The notes: generated from the sequence alone by a model not told the origin. 64,000 nt of DNA from Tragulus kanchil (GCA_022376925.1 JAIOJX010000032.1:98634794-98698793); one strand, 5' to 3'. Positions 11,563-23,116 are shown, numbered from the stretch's first letter. A program made the numbers and translations.

Positions 11563-12689
11563 CATGAGGCTGTACTGTGTGTGTGTCACTGGTGAGAGTC
11601 GAGACTGGTTGTCAATCATGGACAATAGCTCGCCGTTCTGGAATAATTTAAGTTTAGGTCTTTCTTTCACTCAGGCATTCATACCCTGTTACATGTTTTC
11701 ATACTGAGCTGAGAACAATCTGGGGTGAGAAACTGTCGTGTGTTCCAGAAGCTAATATGTAGATTTCTTGTGAGATTTCAAATCTGGGTGGTCCATGGCT
11801 CAGAGGAAGGAGCTTGTGGGGGAAAAGGTCACTGGTTTGGAAGTCAGGCAGATTTGAATCCATCACTTCCCCACCGTCTTCTCTAGCTGCGAGACCCTGA
11901 CACAGTGTAGTCAGTTTCTGAGCTTATTTCTTTATGCAGTTAAAGGAGCTTTGAGTACTTAGTGCCAGAGATTATCATGAGGATTAGTGAGATCATGAAA
12001 AGACCTGGGTAGGAGCAGACCCTTGGAGAACCTGCAGCTGTGCAGGTTGCCCAGGCATCTCACTGCAGGCAGGATTCCGAAGAGGGCTCCTTAGGGTGGC
12101 TGGGGATAAGGCAGACCTGTGTTCAAACCCCAGCCCTGCTACTCCACTTCCCAGCGGGGAGACTCTGGGTAAATTGCCCGCATCTAGAACTCTTTTACTA
12201 TAAATTGGGGCTAATACTACCTGCTCATCAAGTTTTTATGGATATTGAAATAATGTGAACTCTCAGCATAGTTAAAATCCTCAATAAAGGTTGGTCTTGG
12301 CCTTGAGGTCCATTTTCAGCCCCTCCATGTCCTGGCTATGTGATCTTGAGCAATTCACACACACACACTCTCTCTCTCTCTCTCTGGAATCAGTTTCTTC
12401 AAATGTATATTGGAGATGATGAAAAAACTCTGTACACATACTGAATTTCACTGTGAAGCATGCACTCTTCTAAACACTTGACCTTTATTAACTTATTTAC
12501 TCACAGTAATCCTATGAAATTGGTATTATAATCACCCCCATTGCACAGTTGAGAATACAGAGACCCAGAGAGGTTAAGTAACTTGGTCAAGGTCACACAG
12601 GTAGTAAGAGGCAGAGGCAGGGTCAAGCTCTCTGGCTCTGGAGCCTACAGTATTAACCACCACATCATCCTGCCAACCATGAGGCTGTA

Positions 12690-13470
12690 ATTCCTACCTT
12701 GCAGAGCTGTTGTGGGGTGCAGAGAGACTAACTAGAGAATATCTATCTATAACTTTGTGGATGTCTAATCAATATCAGTATGTTTATGCTATACCTCCCT
12801 TGGAGCTTAGCACAGCCTAGGTTTAACAAATACTTATTTTGTGACTGCATTTGGCCATATGTCTGCTTCTGATTAAGCTGTGATTCTCAGGACCCAACGT
12901 TTATCCAGTGATTGTCCTTTGCATGGGTTCTTTGTTAGTGGTCAAGCCATTGAAAAGGCTGACATTAAATAAGGAACTGAACTTTGTGGTAGAGGTGGAG
13001 CATCAGGAAGGTGGGGTCAGGTCTGCAATCTTCTTTGACTCTCTCAACAAAAATAGTCTCCCTGTTCCTCCAGGCTGGAAGATCTCAAGAGATGGGTGGT
13101 GACCTCCAGCCTCCCAGGTGATTACACACAAAGCTGAGAGCCATTTTTAAAGTCTCCTTACTATTTTTCTCTTTAAAAGTTAAATGCCTAATGCTGAAGT
13201 AGTTTATTCCCAGACCAGCTGGCCTTTAAAAGGATGGCTTGGAAGTGAGAAGGCCAGAAGGTGACTTCCTGACCTCAGAAGTTCCAAGGGTGGGAGAGGC
13301 CACGGGAAGGGAGAGTGCCCCAGTGCTTTGTGTCAACTTAATGAAAGAGAAATGAAAGCATCCGTCTTAATGACTGAGTTTGGTAGAGAGGGAGCCATAG
13401 GAAGGATCCAGAAGCAAGGATATGGCAGGGGGTTGAGGCCTCAGTGAGACTGGGAGATGGGTAGGGTCTG
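12690..13470. other. Mostly unique sequence, no gene seen
   Basis: 12700-12850 may hold a diverged MIR/L2 tail (CTTAGCACAGCC, TTTAACAAATACTT). The rest has no named repeat. The 64-codon plus frame at 12908-13102 has no known domain. Confidence 0.4.
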
Positions 13471-13471
13471 T

Positions 13472-13600
13472 GTGGCATGGTGGAATGGGTACTGGACTGG
13501 GAGGAGGAAGATGAAGAAGGAAGATCTGGGTTCTAATCTCAAGTCTCCAACTAACTGTCTGTGGGATTATGGGTAAGTTTCTAACCCCTTTGGAGTTAGA
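13472..13600 (+). mobile_element. MIR SINE
   Basis: GTGTGGCATGGTGGAATGGG, AGATCTGGGTTCTAATC and AACTAACTGTCTGTGGGATTATGGGTAAGTTTC follow MIR order. Confidence 0.65.
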
Positions 13601-13627
13601 TGCTGTATTCTGTGGTTAGTGGGTAAC

Positions 13628-13762
13628 AGCAAAGCAGAGTGGTAAAAGCTGGCTTTGGGGGTGAATCTAAATGTGCCACTCCCTACCTGGTGATTTGGGT
13701 AAATTGCTTACCTTTCTGAACCTCAGTTTTCACATCTGTAAAATGAAGGTCTTGGAGGCCAG
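13628..13762 (+). mobile_element. MIR SINE
   Basis: CAGAGTGGTAAAAGCTGGC, GATTTGGGTAAATTGCTTACC and CCTCAGTTTTCACATCTGTAAAATGAAGG match MIR. It lies about 30 bases after another MIR in the same direction. Confidence 0.8.
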
Positions 13763-14238
13763 GCTTTTGTTAATCCTGTCCTGAAAATGCCCCCATCAGC
13801 CCTCTCTACCCTGATCTCTACATCTTTACATGGTCACACCCATTATGTTCTTCCTTTGGAACTCAGCCCTCACTGCCCTTTGGGTGGAAAGCCTTTCTGG
13901 GTGCCTGGAGTGACTGAGATGTCTCTCTCGTCTTCAGTCCCTGCGCTCTTGACGCCGTGAGGGTTTTATCACTCCTGTAAGGGACCTGGGGTGCCTGGGT
14001 CTGGTTCCTCTCCCGCGCCTCAGAGCACGCACTGGATCTGATTCTCAGATGCACTCCCCAGTGCTTGTTGATGGAATGAACGAATTTCTTCCCAGCTTTG
14101 AAACTCAGTGCTTCTAAGGCTTTTGCCTTTCCTGGTCCCTAATTTCCAAAAAATAGACCAAAGAAATATATAGGTTTCTTCCTTTCCCAAAAAACACAGT
14201 AATTATAATCCATTGCATTGATATACGTGTTCACACTT
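13763..14238. other. Unique sequence, no gene seen
   Basis: A GC-richer stretch near 13860-14060 carries a 63-codon minus frame with no recognisable protein. No repeat named. Confidence 0.4.
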
Positions 14239-14253
14239 GACAAAATATTTTTT

Positions 14254-14523
14254 TTTTTAATTTTGGCCTCTTTTATTGGTTTCCTGTTTATTTATTTTCA
14301 TCTATCTTCACTCTCTGGCCTGTGTGGGCCTCCCACTACAGCGGTCTGTCCTGTTGCAGAGACTGGCCCTGGGCGCATGCACACCAGAGCACTGGCTTGC
14401 ACTGGACTGGACACACCAGTCCAGTCGTTCCATGGCACATGGGATCTTCCCCAGCCAGGGATCGAACCAGCACCCCTTGCACTGCAAGGTGGACTCTCCA
14501 CCCACTGGGCCACCAGAGAAGCC
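14254..14523 (-). mobile_element. CHR-type SINE (long form), antisense
   Basis: Starts with poly-T/ATTTTGGCCTCTTTTATTGG, then TCTGGCCTGTGTGGGCCTCC, CATGGGATCTTCC, CCAGGGATCGAACC, and ends CCACTGGGCCACCAGAGAAGCCC. This is the reverse view of the artiodactyl CHR SINE. Near-identical GACAAAATATTTTT (14239-14252) and GACAAAACATTTTT (14524-14537) are a clear target-site duplication. Open frames of up to 155 codons across it are repeat-derived. Confidence 0.88.
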
Positions 14524-14648
14524 CGACAAAACATTTTTCACATTTATTACTTAGTACTCTACTGTCCTAGTGGCTTCTCAACATTTGAACTTCAAAATAA
14601 TACAAAGCCACAGTTGGATTCCATCCAAATAGATCTGGCTTTTGAACT

Positions 14649-16823
14649 ACTGGAACCATCTGCAGGTAACACATCCTTGCCTTGAACTGACCATGTTCAC
14701 AAAACTTCCGCCCTGCCACCCTCCCCGGCCCCCAAGAGGGTCTTTCTACCAAAGTCTGAGGTCTCATTGATTTCCAAGTCATGGGCCAGATTGGGCTGCT
14801 GGTCACTCTGATCTCAGGCGTTTCCTTTATTGGTCTGGTTTTTAAGCAATAGTATTTGCCTCAGGTATGTGATCGCCAAATTCACAGCCTCACAGAGGAG
14901 CCTGCTGTTGACAGAGTTGTCAGCAGGGGAAAAAATGAATACAAGATTGCCCAACAGAAATAAATGTCAGAGAGTGTTTTGCCAAGCCATCCAAGCATTT
15001 ACACATTTGCTGCTGCATGCAGAATACTGGGAGGGAAGGGGAAGGAAAGGGAAGAGGTGAGCAGAGAAAGAGCTGAGAGCACCTAGTATCGTGGGCAAAT
15101 TAAATCTCTTCTCTCCCCTAAGGCCCAGCCTCTCCCTTCCTTCCATAAGCTCCCCCTGCCCCACCTATGCATATGGTATCTCTTCTTGGTTTATTTTCTG
15201 TCTGTGCCTTTTTCCATGGTCACTTAGGCTCCTGATGGGCTACATGCTGGAGGAAAACAAAGATATCAGTGTGCTGTGGGTACAGGGCTAGTAGGCAGAG
15301 CTAGTAACAAGCTTTAGCCCCGCTAAGTTGGCTTCCTTAACCACGTACCACCTTCCAGGGCTCCCCTTTGCTCCATGAATCTGTTTCTAGACGGTGGTTG
15401 AATTTTGAATATGCTATTCCCCGGCTAGGATACCTGGCAGAATACATTTCTTCCAGTCTTCAAAGCTCACTTGGAGTTTTCTTACCTTCATGTTACCTTC
15501 CCAGAATAACCCAGCTTCGTGCAAACTCTTCCCTCCCTGATTTTGGATGGTTTGGGGACTAGAAACTCGCATATAACCTATTGACTCTGTTGCCTCCGCT
15601 TTCCTTCTTTGTATCTTTCTCCTTTGTGTATTTCACATTAGTTACATCTAAAAGATGCTGAAGTTGTTGAAGGAACAATGAACTTTTCCCTAGATATTTC
15701 TGTGTAAATGATTCTACTTTAGCAGATTCGATTGTTACTGGAACCATCTGCAGGTAACACATCCTTGCCTTGAACTGACCATGTTCACAAAACTTCCGCC
15801 CTGCCACCCTCCCCGGCCCCCAAGAGGGTCTTTCTACCAAAGTCTGAGGTCTCATTGATTTCCAAGTCATGGGCCAGATTGGGCTGCTGGTCACTCTGAT
15901 CTCAGGCGTTTCCTTTATTGGTCTGGTTTTTAAGCAATAGTATTTGCCTCAGGTATGTGATCGCCAAATTCACAGCCTCACAGAGGAGCCTGCTGTTGAC
16001 AGAGTTGTCAGCAGGGGAAAAAATGAATACAAGATTGCCCAACAGAAATAAATGTCAGAGAGTGTTTTGCCAAGCCATCCAAGCATTTACACATTTGCTG
16101 CTGCATGCAGAATACTGGGAGGGAAGGGGAAGGAAAGGGAAGAGGTGAGCAGAGAAAGAGCTGAGAGCACCTAGTATCGTGGGCAAATTAAATCTCTTCT
16201 CTCCCCTAAGGCCCAGCCTCTCCCTTCCTTCCATAAGCTCCCCCTGCCCCACCTATGCATATGGTATCTCTTCTTGGTTTATTTTCTGTCTGTGCCTTTT
16301 TCCATGGTCACTTAGGCTCCTGATGGGCTACATGCTGGAGGAAAACAAAGATATCAGTGTGCTGTGGGTACAGGGCTAGTAGGCAGAGCTAGTAACAAGC
16401 TTTAGCCCCGCTAAGTTGGCTTCCTTAACCACGTACCACCTTCCAGGGCTCCCCTTTGCTCCATGAATCTGTTTCTAGACGGTGGTTGAATTTTGAATAT
16501 GCTATTCCCCGGCTAGGATACCTGGCAGAATACATTTCTTCCAGTCTTCAAAGCTCACTTGGAGTTTTCTTACCTTCATGTTACCTTCCCAGAATAACCC
16601 AGCTTCGTGCAAACTCTTCCCTCCCTGATTTTGGATGGTTTGGGGACTAGAAACTCGCATATAACCTATTGACTCTGTTGCCTCCGCTTTCCTTCTTTGT
16701 ATCTTTCTCCTTTGTGTATTTCACATTAGTTACATCTAAAAGATGCTGAAGTTGTTGAAGGAACAATGAACTTTTCCCTAGATATTTCTGTGTTTTAAAA
16801 TGATTCTACTTTTAGCAGATTCT
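14649..16823. repeat. Direct duplication 4 (14649-15736 and 15737-16823)
   Basis: Offset 1088 bases. The first copy ends in damaged sequence (TGTGTAAATGATTC versus TGTGTTTTAAAATGATTC, then GATTCGATTGTT) and the second restarts at ACTGGAACCATCTGC. The interior pair appears virtually identical and has no named repeat; repeated 61-79-codon frames have no protein signature. Confidence 0.97.
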
Positions 16824-17002
16824 GCAATCCTGGACAATCAACATCTCTTAGCCACGGTTTCCTTCACTGTAAAACGGGGTAGCAATGTCTACCTTACAGG
16901 GTGCTCATGAAGATGAAATGAGTCAGTATGACTAGCATGGAGGGCTACATCTGGCACTTCGTGTCATTCAGTAAATATCTGCAATAAATGTTGGGTTTCT
17001 CC
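16822..17002 (+). mobile_element. MIR SINE (copy at about 17974-18154)
   Basis: CATCTCTTAGCCACGGTTTCC, CTGTAAAACGGGGTAGCAATG, TACAGGGTGCTCATGAAGATGAAATGAG and a CAATAAATG end fit a 5'-truncated MIR. Confidence 0.75.
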
Positions 17003-17059
17003 AGAAGCCATTGGTAGGAGGTGGTGTCAAGGATTAAACAAAGGAGGATGTCATTAGGG

Positions 17060-17268
17060 TATGTGGGGCCAGATTGTCAGAGTTCAAATCCAAAATCGGT
17101 CACCCTATGTCTAGAGTAAATTATTTTACCTCTTTAAGCCTCAGTTTTCTTATCTGTAAAGTAAAGATGATCCTGGGAGCTACTTCATAAGGAAGATACA
17201 AAGTAATCCATGGAAAGCATTTGGCAAACTGTCCTGCAGTGAGCAAGCACTTAAAAGATGTTACCTAT
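17060..17268 (+). mobile_element. MIR SINE (copy at about 18212-18420)
   Basis: GTCAGAGTTCAAATCC, GAGTAAATTATTTTACCTC, CCTCAGTTTTCTTATCTGTAAAG and GGAAAGCATTTGGCAAACTG are in MIR order. Confidence 0.75.
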
Positions 17269-18961
17269 TTTTGAGGAGGAGGATGCTATTTTCACTTGTT
17301 TGCTTAACATTGTGTTCCAGCTGCCGGATGAAGGAGCTATGGCCCACTCTGTATATTATGGGGATTCACATCCTATCTTTGGTAAGTCAGATGACTGCAA
17401 ATTGCAAGAAGAGTCTAAGGCTTGTATTTCTTTACACCCACCGTAAGCTCCGCCTCTCTGCCTTCTTTTGCGGTCTTGAAAAAATGAACCTCTCAAAGCC
17501 TTCTTTTTAAAATCTGTGAAATGGGCTAATAACATCTACGTTTAATGGTAAAAAGCAAACAGACTAGTGCCAGCCTTTGCCAAGGTACTTTTTAAACTGC
17601 AAGGTGTGCGACCAGGGCAAAATTATGTCTGTCGTTATTACTCTTACTATAACCAGCCAAAGCGACAAGCCACATTAGTATAGCATCTCTTCTGTACCAC
17701 ACAGGGCTGGGTCTGAAGAAGTCTCCTACAGTTTTTGGAACAGAATCATTGTAGTCAGTGGAAATGCATTGAACTCTGAGATGCCCAGGGCTGGCGCTCC
17801 AAGCACAGAGAAAAAAATTGCCCAAAACCGGCTAAGGGGTTTCCTTCTTTGTATCTTTCTCCTTTGTGTATTTCACATTAGTTACATCTAAAAGATGCTG
17901 AAGTTGTTGAAGGAACAATGAACTTTTCCCTAGATATTTCTGTGTTTTAAAATGATTCTACTTTTAGCAGATTCTGCAATCCTGGACAATCAACATCTCT
18001 TAGCCACGGTTTCCTTCACTGTAAAACGGGGTAGCAATGTCTACCTTACAGGGTGCTCATGAAGATGAAATGAGTCAGTATGACTAGCATGGAGGGCTAC
18101 ATCTGGCACTTCGTGTCATTCAGTAAATATCTGCAATAAATGTTGGGTTTCTCCAGAAGCCATTGGTAGGAGGTGGTGTCAAGGATTAAACAAAGGAGGA
18201 TGTCATTAGGGTATGTGGGGTCAGATTGTCAGAGTTCAAATCCAAAATCGGTCACCCTATGTCTAGAGTAAATTATTTTACCTCTTTAAGCCTCAGTTTT
18301 CTTATCTGTAAAGTAAAGATGATCCTGGGAGCTACTTCATAAGGAAGATACAAAGTAATCCATGGAAAGCATTTGGCAAACTGTCCAGCAGTGAGCAAGC
18401 ACTTAAAAGATGTTACCTATTTTTGAGGAGGAGGATGCTATTTTCACTTGTTTGCTTAACATTGTGTTCCAGCTGCCGGATGAAGGATTTATGGCCCACT
18501 CTGTATATTATGGGGATTCACATCCTATCTTTGGTAAGTCAGATGACTGCAAATTGCAAGAAGAGTCTAAGGCTTGTATTTCTTTACACCCACCGTAAGC
18601 TCCGCCTCTCTGCCTTCTTTTGCGGTCTTGAAAAAATGAACCTCTCAAAGCCTTCTTTTTAAAATCTGTGAAATGGGCTAATAACATCTACGTTTAATGG
18701 TAAAAAGCAAACAGACTAGTGCCAGCCTTTGCCAAGGTACTTTTTAAACTGCAAGGTGTGCGACCAGGGCAAAATTATGTCTGTCGTTATTACTCTTACT
18801 ATAACCAGCCAAAGCGACAAGCCACATTAGTATAGCATCTCTTCTGTACCACACAGGGCTGGGTCTGAAGAAGTCTCCTACAGTTTTTGGAACAGAATCA
18901 TTGTAGTCAGTGGAAATGCATTGAACTCTGAGATGCCCAGGGCTGGCGCTCCAAGCACAGA

Positions 18962-19500
18962 CGAAACCCAGGCCATCCCACAATGGTTCAGGCCCAAAGC
19001 AGCCAAGAGCTGGGAGTGAGCAGTCAGAAGGTCCCCCCAAATCCTGGCTCTGCCTCCCATGTGAATTTCACCAAGACACATTTAGTCTACCAACTGGATA
19101 GATTAAAAACAATATGGTCCTGTGAAGGTCAAGGCGATGACCGATGTTAAATGGCTAGGGGTAACATGTAGCATGTGCTGTGTTGTACATTACATTTCTC
19201 AGGGGCACCATGGGTCTACAAGGCGGTGGCAGTGAGTGACTATTGTCTCCGATTTCTCAGTGTTTAGACGATGCTCAGAGTATCACATTCAGCAGATGCT
19301 CCATAGCTGGGAACAGATAGACAGCATCATTGCTGTTCATCTTATTAATAAGCTTCCTTCTTTCACCTCCTAAACTCCTTGTCAAAAAGTGCGATTTCTC
19401 TAATGAGGTTGCCTTTTAAGCTTTACCCACTGAAGTAGTACTTCTACTACTGCTGCTGATTGCTCCTGCACATTCAACATTTCCCAAACCCCCCTGCCCG
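18962..19500. other. Unique sequence, no gene seen
   Basis: No named repeat or coding signature. The 98-codon minus frame at 18744-19040 spans the end of duplication 5 and differs in its N-terminus from the first copy, as expected for a chance frame. Confidence 0.4.
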
Positions 19501-19502
19501 GC

Positions 19503-19668
19503 ACTTCATATGCAGTATCTTTAGCACTCAGGGCACTTCTGTGAGGTAGGTGTGAACCGAGACTCAGAAAAGCCAGGGGACATTTGCTCAAGAGCACACA
19601 TCTTACAAATGGAAGAATGAGAATTTGAACCTAGTTTGTCTGGTTGCAAATTCTATGCCGGTTTCCCC
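19503..19668 (-). mobile_element. MIR-like SINE, antisense
   Basis: GTGAGGTAGGTGTG, GACTCAGAAAAGCCAGGGGACATTTGC, GAATGAGAATTTGAACCTAGTTTGTCTGG and AATTCTATGCC match the antisense MIR order loosely. Confidence 0.6.
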
Positions 19669-20344
19669 AAACCCCACTGCCACTGGGAAGCCGGCAAGCA
19701 GCTCAATTGTCCCATAATAGCATGCAGTTGAGGGAGGCAGTGATTTCTCTGTGAGTGGATTAGACGTAATTCCCACTTTGAGAACGCAGAGGGTGGGAGG
19801 AGCAGATAGGCCAAGGTAAAAAAGCCAGAGAAGCAATTCTTCTTTCAAAGGGAAAAAAAAAAATCTGTATTTGGATTCTTTTTTACACATCCAACCCAGC
19901 AGAAAATTGGTTTGCGGAAGATGTAGGTCGTGGCTCTGGCCCCAGCATCTGGACGCCTTATATTGTACACTATATTACCGGAGTAATAGCGTGCACTTTA
20001 TTAGCACCAGCAGGATTTGGGATTCCCGTGGGGACTGTTCTTTGCTGTCAGATGTATAAGGACATTTAATCTCCTTTATCAGATCTGGTTCTGCCTCCCC
20101 ACCCCCACCTCCTCTTGCAGACCAATAAAGAGAATTTCTTCAGATTCACTGGTCTGAAAACTGGCTTTTAAGCACTCCTTCATCCTCCCCAACCTTTGTA
20201 TCTAATAAGCAGGCAAACCAAGGAGGTGTCAATACCTTGACAATCAGCTTTGTTCAATTGAGTAGCAATTTGCTTGGAAAATTTGTAATTGGAACTTCGT
20301 CTTCCTTAGGCAGAGATGGGAGGAAGAATTCTCTAATTATGCCT
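19669..20344. other. Unique sequence, no gene seen
   Basis: Repeat-poor, with an A run at 19852-19862. AT-rich motifs near 20230-20300 (TTTGTTCAATTGAG, TTTGTAATTGG) could be regulatory, but nothing in the sequence alone proves that. Confidence 0.35.
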
Positions 20345-20349
20345 CACCA

Positions 20350-20462
20350 GCTCCAGTCTTAAAGAAGGGAAAGGCAAGTCGCTCCAATAGTCTTGCCTGG
20401 AATTTTTCAATGGATGGAGAAGCCTGGCAAGCTACAGTCCATGGGGGTCTCAAGTACACACA

Positions 20463-20495
<33 letters not shown>

Positions 20496-20700
20496 CTCCC
20501 CCCTTCCTCGATGGCTCAGTGGTGAGAAATCTGCCTGAAATGCAGGACACCTGGGTTCCATCTCTGGGTTGGGAAGATCCCCTGGAGGAGGGTGTGGCAA
20601 CCCACTCCAGTATTCTTGCCTGGAGAATCCCCACGGACAGAAAAGGAGCCTGATGGGCTGCACAGAGGCGGACACCACTGAAGTGACTACGCAGCAGCAA
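20350..20700 (+). mobile_element. BovA2/Bov-tA-type composite SINE with internal CA repeat
   Basis: A partial BovA unit (CTCCAATAGTCTTGCCTGG, GGCAAGCTACAGTCCATGGG) leads into a CA microsatellite (20456-20492). A full tRNA-Glu-headed unit follows (GATGGCTCAGTGGTGAGAAATC, GGGTTGGGAAGATCCCC, CACTCCAGTATTCTTGCC, GACACCACTGAAGTGAC). Two units joined by CA repeats is the known layout of BovA2-type elements. Confidence 0.85.
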
Positions 20701-21164
20701 CAACTCCCATCTCACTCAGGTACTGTGATCACCAGGGACAAGGGTGGCATTAGTTCATCAGAAACCCAGTTACACCTTTGATTCTGGCTGGGAGAGATGG
20801 TTAGGGGCACTTGAGGAAGAAGGGCAATTTTCTCTGGACAGAACCTGGATTTCTGGAACCAAATAAGATGTTCAGGGTACAGAGAAGTTTGTGTTCATCA
20901 TCCAGTTCTGTGCTTATGCCCTGTGCGTTGTGGTGTTTATGCATGTGTGTGGGGTGTGCCAGCCCTGGAACTGCTTACAGGGGACCATGGGATTAAGAGA
21001 TGGTCCTGCATTTTGATAGAAGACATGTCCGAACTGATGCTATCAACAATGTAACAAGTGTCACGGGGGCGGGGGGAAGAATCACAAAGTAGACCCTTGG
21101 CCTGGTCACAGGGTGCAGAGCAGGAACCCATAAGAGAAGGTGGCAATACTGACTGCATCCTTGG

Positions 21165-21296
21165 TTTAGTCTCTTCCTCTAAGCCTCAGTGTCCTCAACT
21201 GTAAAGTGGAAGCAATAATACCTACGTGGAAGGGCTGTTTGGGCAATTAGATAGATACTCTATAAAATCTCAGCCCAGTGTCTACCACTTAATAAC
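21165..21296 (+). mobile_element. MIR SINE (copy at about 22200-22331)
   Basis: CTCTAAGCCTCAGTGTCCTCAACTGTAAAGTGGAAGCAATAATACC, then GAAGGGCTGTTTGGGCAATTAG: the 3' half of a MIR. Confidence 0.75.
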
Positions 21297-21298
21297 TA

Positions 21299-21505
21299 AA
21301 GTGAAAGTCATTCAGTCGTGTCTGACTCTGCGACCCCATGGACTGTAGCCTGCCAGGTTTCTCTGCCCATGTGATACTCCAGGCAAGAATACTGGAGTGG
21401 GTAGCATTTCCCTTCTCCAGGGGACCTTCGCATCCCAGGGATCAAACTCAGGTCTACCACATTGCAGCCAGGTTCTTTACCATCTGAGCCATCAGGGAAG
21501 CCCAC
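21299..21505 (-). mobile_element. Bov-tA-type SINE, antisense (copy at 22334-22540)
   Basis: Reads in reverse: AGTCATTCAGTCGTGTCTGACTC, GACCCCATGGACTGTAGCC, CAAGAATACTGGAGTGGG, CCCTTCTCCAGGGGACC, then GAGCCATCAGGGAAGCCC. This is a full BovA body plus tRNA-derived head. The second copy comes from duplication 6. The 84-codon frame on this strand is repeat-derived. Confidence 0.92.
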
Positions 21506-21560
21506 CACATAATTAGTGTTAAAAGAGACACAGGGACTGAATAACAGTCCTTTTTCCCCC

Positions 21561-21765
21561 AATTTTTTGGCCTCTTTTATTGATTTTTTATTAATTTATT
21601 TTTTCATCCATCTTTATTCTTTGGCCTGTGTGGGCCTCCCATCACAGTGGCCTCTCACTGCAGAGCACCGGCTCCGGGCGCATGCGTGCCAGAGTGGATC
21701 TTCCTGGACCAGGGATGTACATGGTGCCCCTTGCACTGCAAGGTGAACTTTTCACCCACTGGACC
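21561..21765 (-). mobile_element. CHR-type SINE, antisense, cut by the duplication junction
   Basis: ATTTTTTGGCCTCTTTTATTG, GGCCTGTGTGGGCCTCCCATC, GAGCACCGGCTCCGGGCGCATG, then CACTGGACCACCAGGGA, where the second duplication copy takes over. It also lacks part of the usual middle, so it is an internally shortened CHR element. Confidence 0.85.
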
Positions 21766-22595
21766 ACCAGGGACAAGGGTGGCATTAGTTCATCAGAAAC
21801 CCAGTTACACCTTTGATTCTGGCTGGGAGAGATGGTTAGGGGCACTTGAGGAAGAAGGGCAATTTTCTCTGGACAGAACCTGGATTTCTGGAACCAAATA
21901 AGATGTTCAGGGTACAGAGAAGTTTGTGTTCATCATCCAGTTCTGTGCTTATGCCCTGTGCGTTGTGGTGTTTATGCATGTGTGTGGGGTGTGCCAGCCC
22001 TGGAACTGCTTACAGGGGACCATGGGATTAAGAGATGGTCCTGCATTTTGATAGAAGACATGTCCGAACTGATGCTATCAACAATGTAACAAGTGTCACG
22101 GGGGCGGGGGGAAGAATCACAAAGTAGACCCTTGGCCTGGTCACAGGGTGCAGAGCAGGAACCCATAAGAGAAGGTGGCAATACTGACTGCATCCTTGGT
22201 TTAGTCTCTTCCTCTAAGCCTCAGTGTCCTCAACTGTAAAGTGGAAGCAATAATACCTACGTGGAAGGGCTGTTTGGGCAATTAGATAGATACTCTATAA
22301 AATCTCAGCCCAGTGTCTACCACTTAATAACTAAAGTGAAAGTCATTCAGTCGTGTCTGACTCTGCGACCCCATGGGCTGTAGCCTGCCAGGTTTCTCTG
22401 CCCATGTGATACTCCAGGCAAGAATACTGGAGTGGGTAGCATTTCCCTTCTCCAGGGGACCTTCGCATCCCAGGGATCAAACTCAGGTCTACCACATTGC
22501 AGCCAGGTTCTTTACCATCTGAGCCATCAGGGAAGCCCACCACATAATTAGTGTTAAAAGAGACAAAGGGACTGAATAACAGTCCTTTTTCCCCC

Positions 22596-22813
22596 AATTT
22601 TTTGGCCTCTTTTATTGATTTTTTATTAATTTATTTTTTCATCCATCTTTATTCTTTGGCCTGTGTGGGCCTCCCATCACAGTGGCCTCTCACTGCAGAG
22701 CACCGGCTCCGGGCGCATGCGTGCCAGAGTGGATCTTCCTGGACCAGGGATGTACATGGTGCCCCTTGCACTGCAAGGTGAACTTTTCACCCACTGGACC
22801 ACCAGGGAAGCCC
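22596..22813 (-). mobile_element. CHR-type SINE, antisense, complete end
   Basis: Second copy of the element at 21561-21765. Here the tRNA-derived end is intact (CCACCAGGGAAGCCC). Short flanking AGTCC repeats may be part of its target-site duplication. Confidence 0.88.
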
Positions 22814-22861
22814 TAAGAGTCCATTTTGTTTGTATGAAAGAACTGGAGAGAATTGTGGATA

Positions 22862-23035
22862 AAGATCTGGGAGATCAAAATTTGATTCAAGTTTCTTCTC
22901 AGCTGTGTCATCTTAAGTAATTCATTTCATTCTTCTGGGCCTCTTTCTACCAGATGAGCTAAGGTTGGAAGGATGAAATAAAATAGTTAAATTGGAAGGA
23001 ACTTGGCACATTGCAAAGCCTTGTACATCTAGAGG
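22862..23035 (+). mobile_element. MIR SINE
   Basis: AAATTTGATTCAAGTTTC, CTCAGCTGTGTCATCTTAAGTAATTC, GGAAGGATGAAATAAAATAG and GAACTTGGCACATTGC fit MIR order. Confidence 0.7.
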
Positions 23036-23116
23036 AAATTAATTTTGTTATATCATCATAAATGTAGGTGTAGATAATATGGAAAGACGGGAAGATATTG
23101 GGTTCTCAGGAAGTGA

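Larger units (their letters stand above)
10460..12689. repeat. Direct duplication 3 (10460-11574 and 11575-12689)
   Basis: Offset is about 1115 bases. The first copy ends GAGGCTGTA, the second restarts in a TGTGTGTGTCACTGG stretch, and unique sequence resumes at ATTCCTACC after 12689. Copies differ at a few bases (GGGTTGCTGG versus GGGTGGCTGG; CACAGCTGAG versus CACAGTTGAG; AAGAGCCAG versus AAGAGGCAG). The start of this block was already present at 9361-9393, so a short stretch occurs three times. Confidence 0.97.
16688..18961. repeat. Direct duplication 5 (16688-17809 and 17840-18961)
   Basis: Offset 1152 bases, with 30 bases of unrelated or corrupted filler (17810-17839) at the junction. 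Its first about 135 bases are also present at 15600-15735, so that part occurs three times. Copies differ at several sites, such as GGGGCCAGATT versus GGGGTCAGATT and GGAGCTATGG versus GGATTTATGG. Confidence 0.97.
20731..22808. repeat. Direct duplication 6 (20731-21765 and 21766-22808)
   Basis: The shortest pair, offset 1035. The join falls inside a CHR SINE at CACCAGGGA, a 9-base sequence also present at the left start (CACCAGGGACAAGG near 20730) and where unique sequence resumes (CACCAGGGAAGCCC, about 22800). Copies differ by very few bases (GACACAGGG versus GACAAAGGG; ATGGACTG versus ATGGGCTG). Confidence 0.97.
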
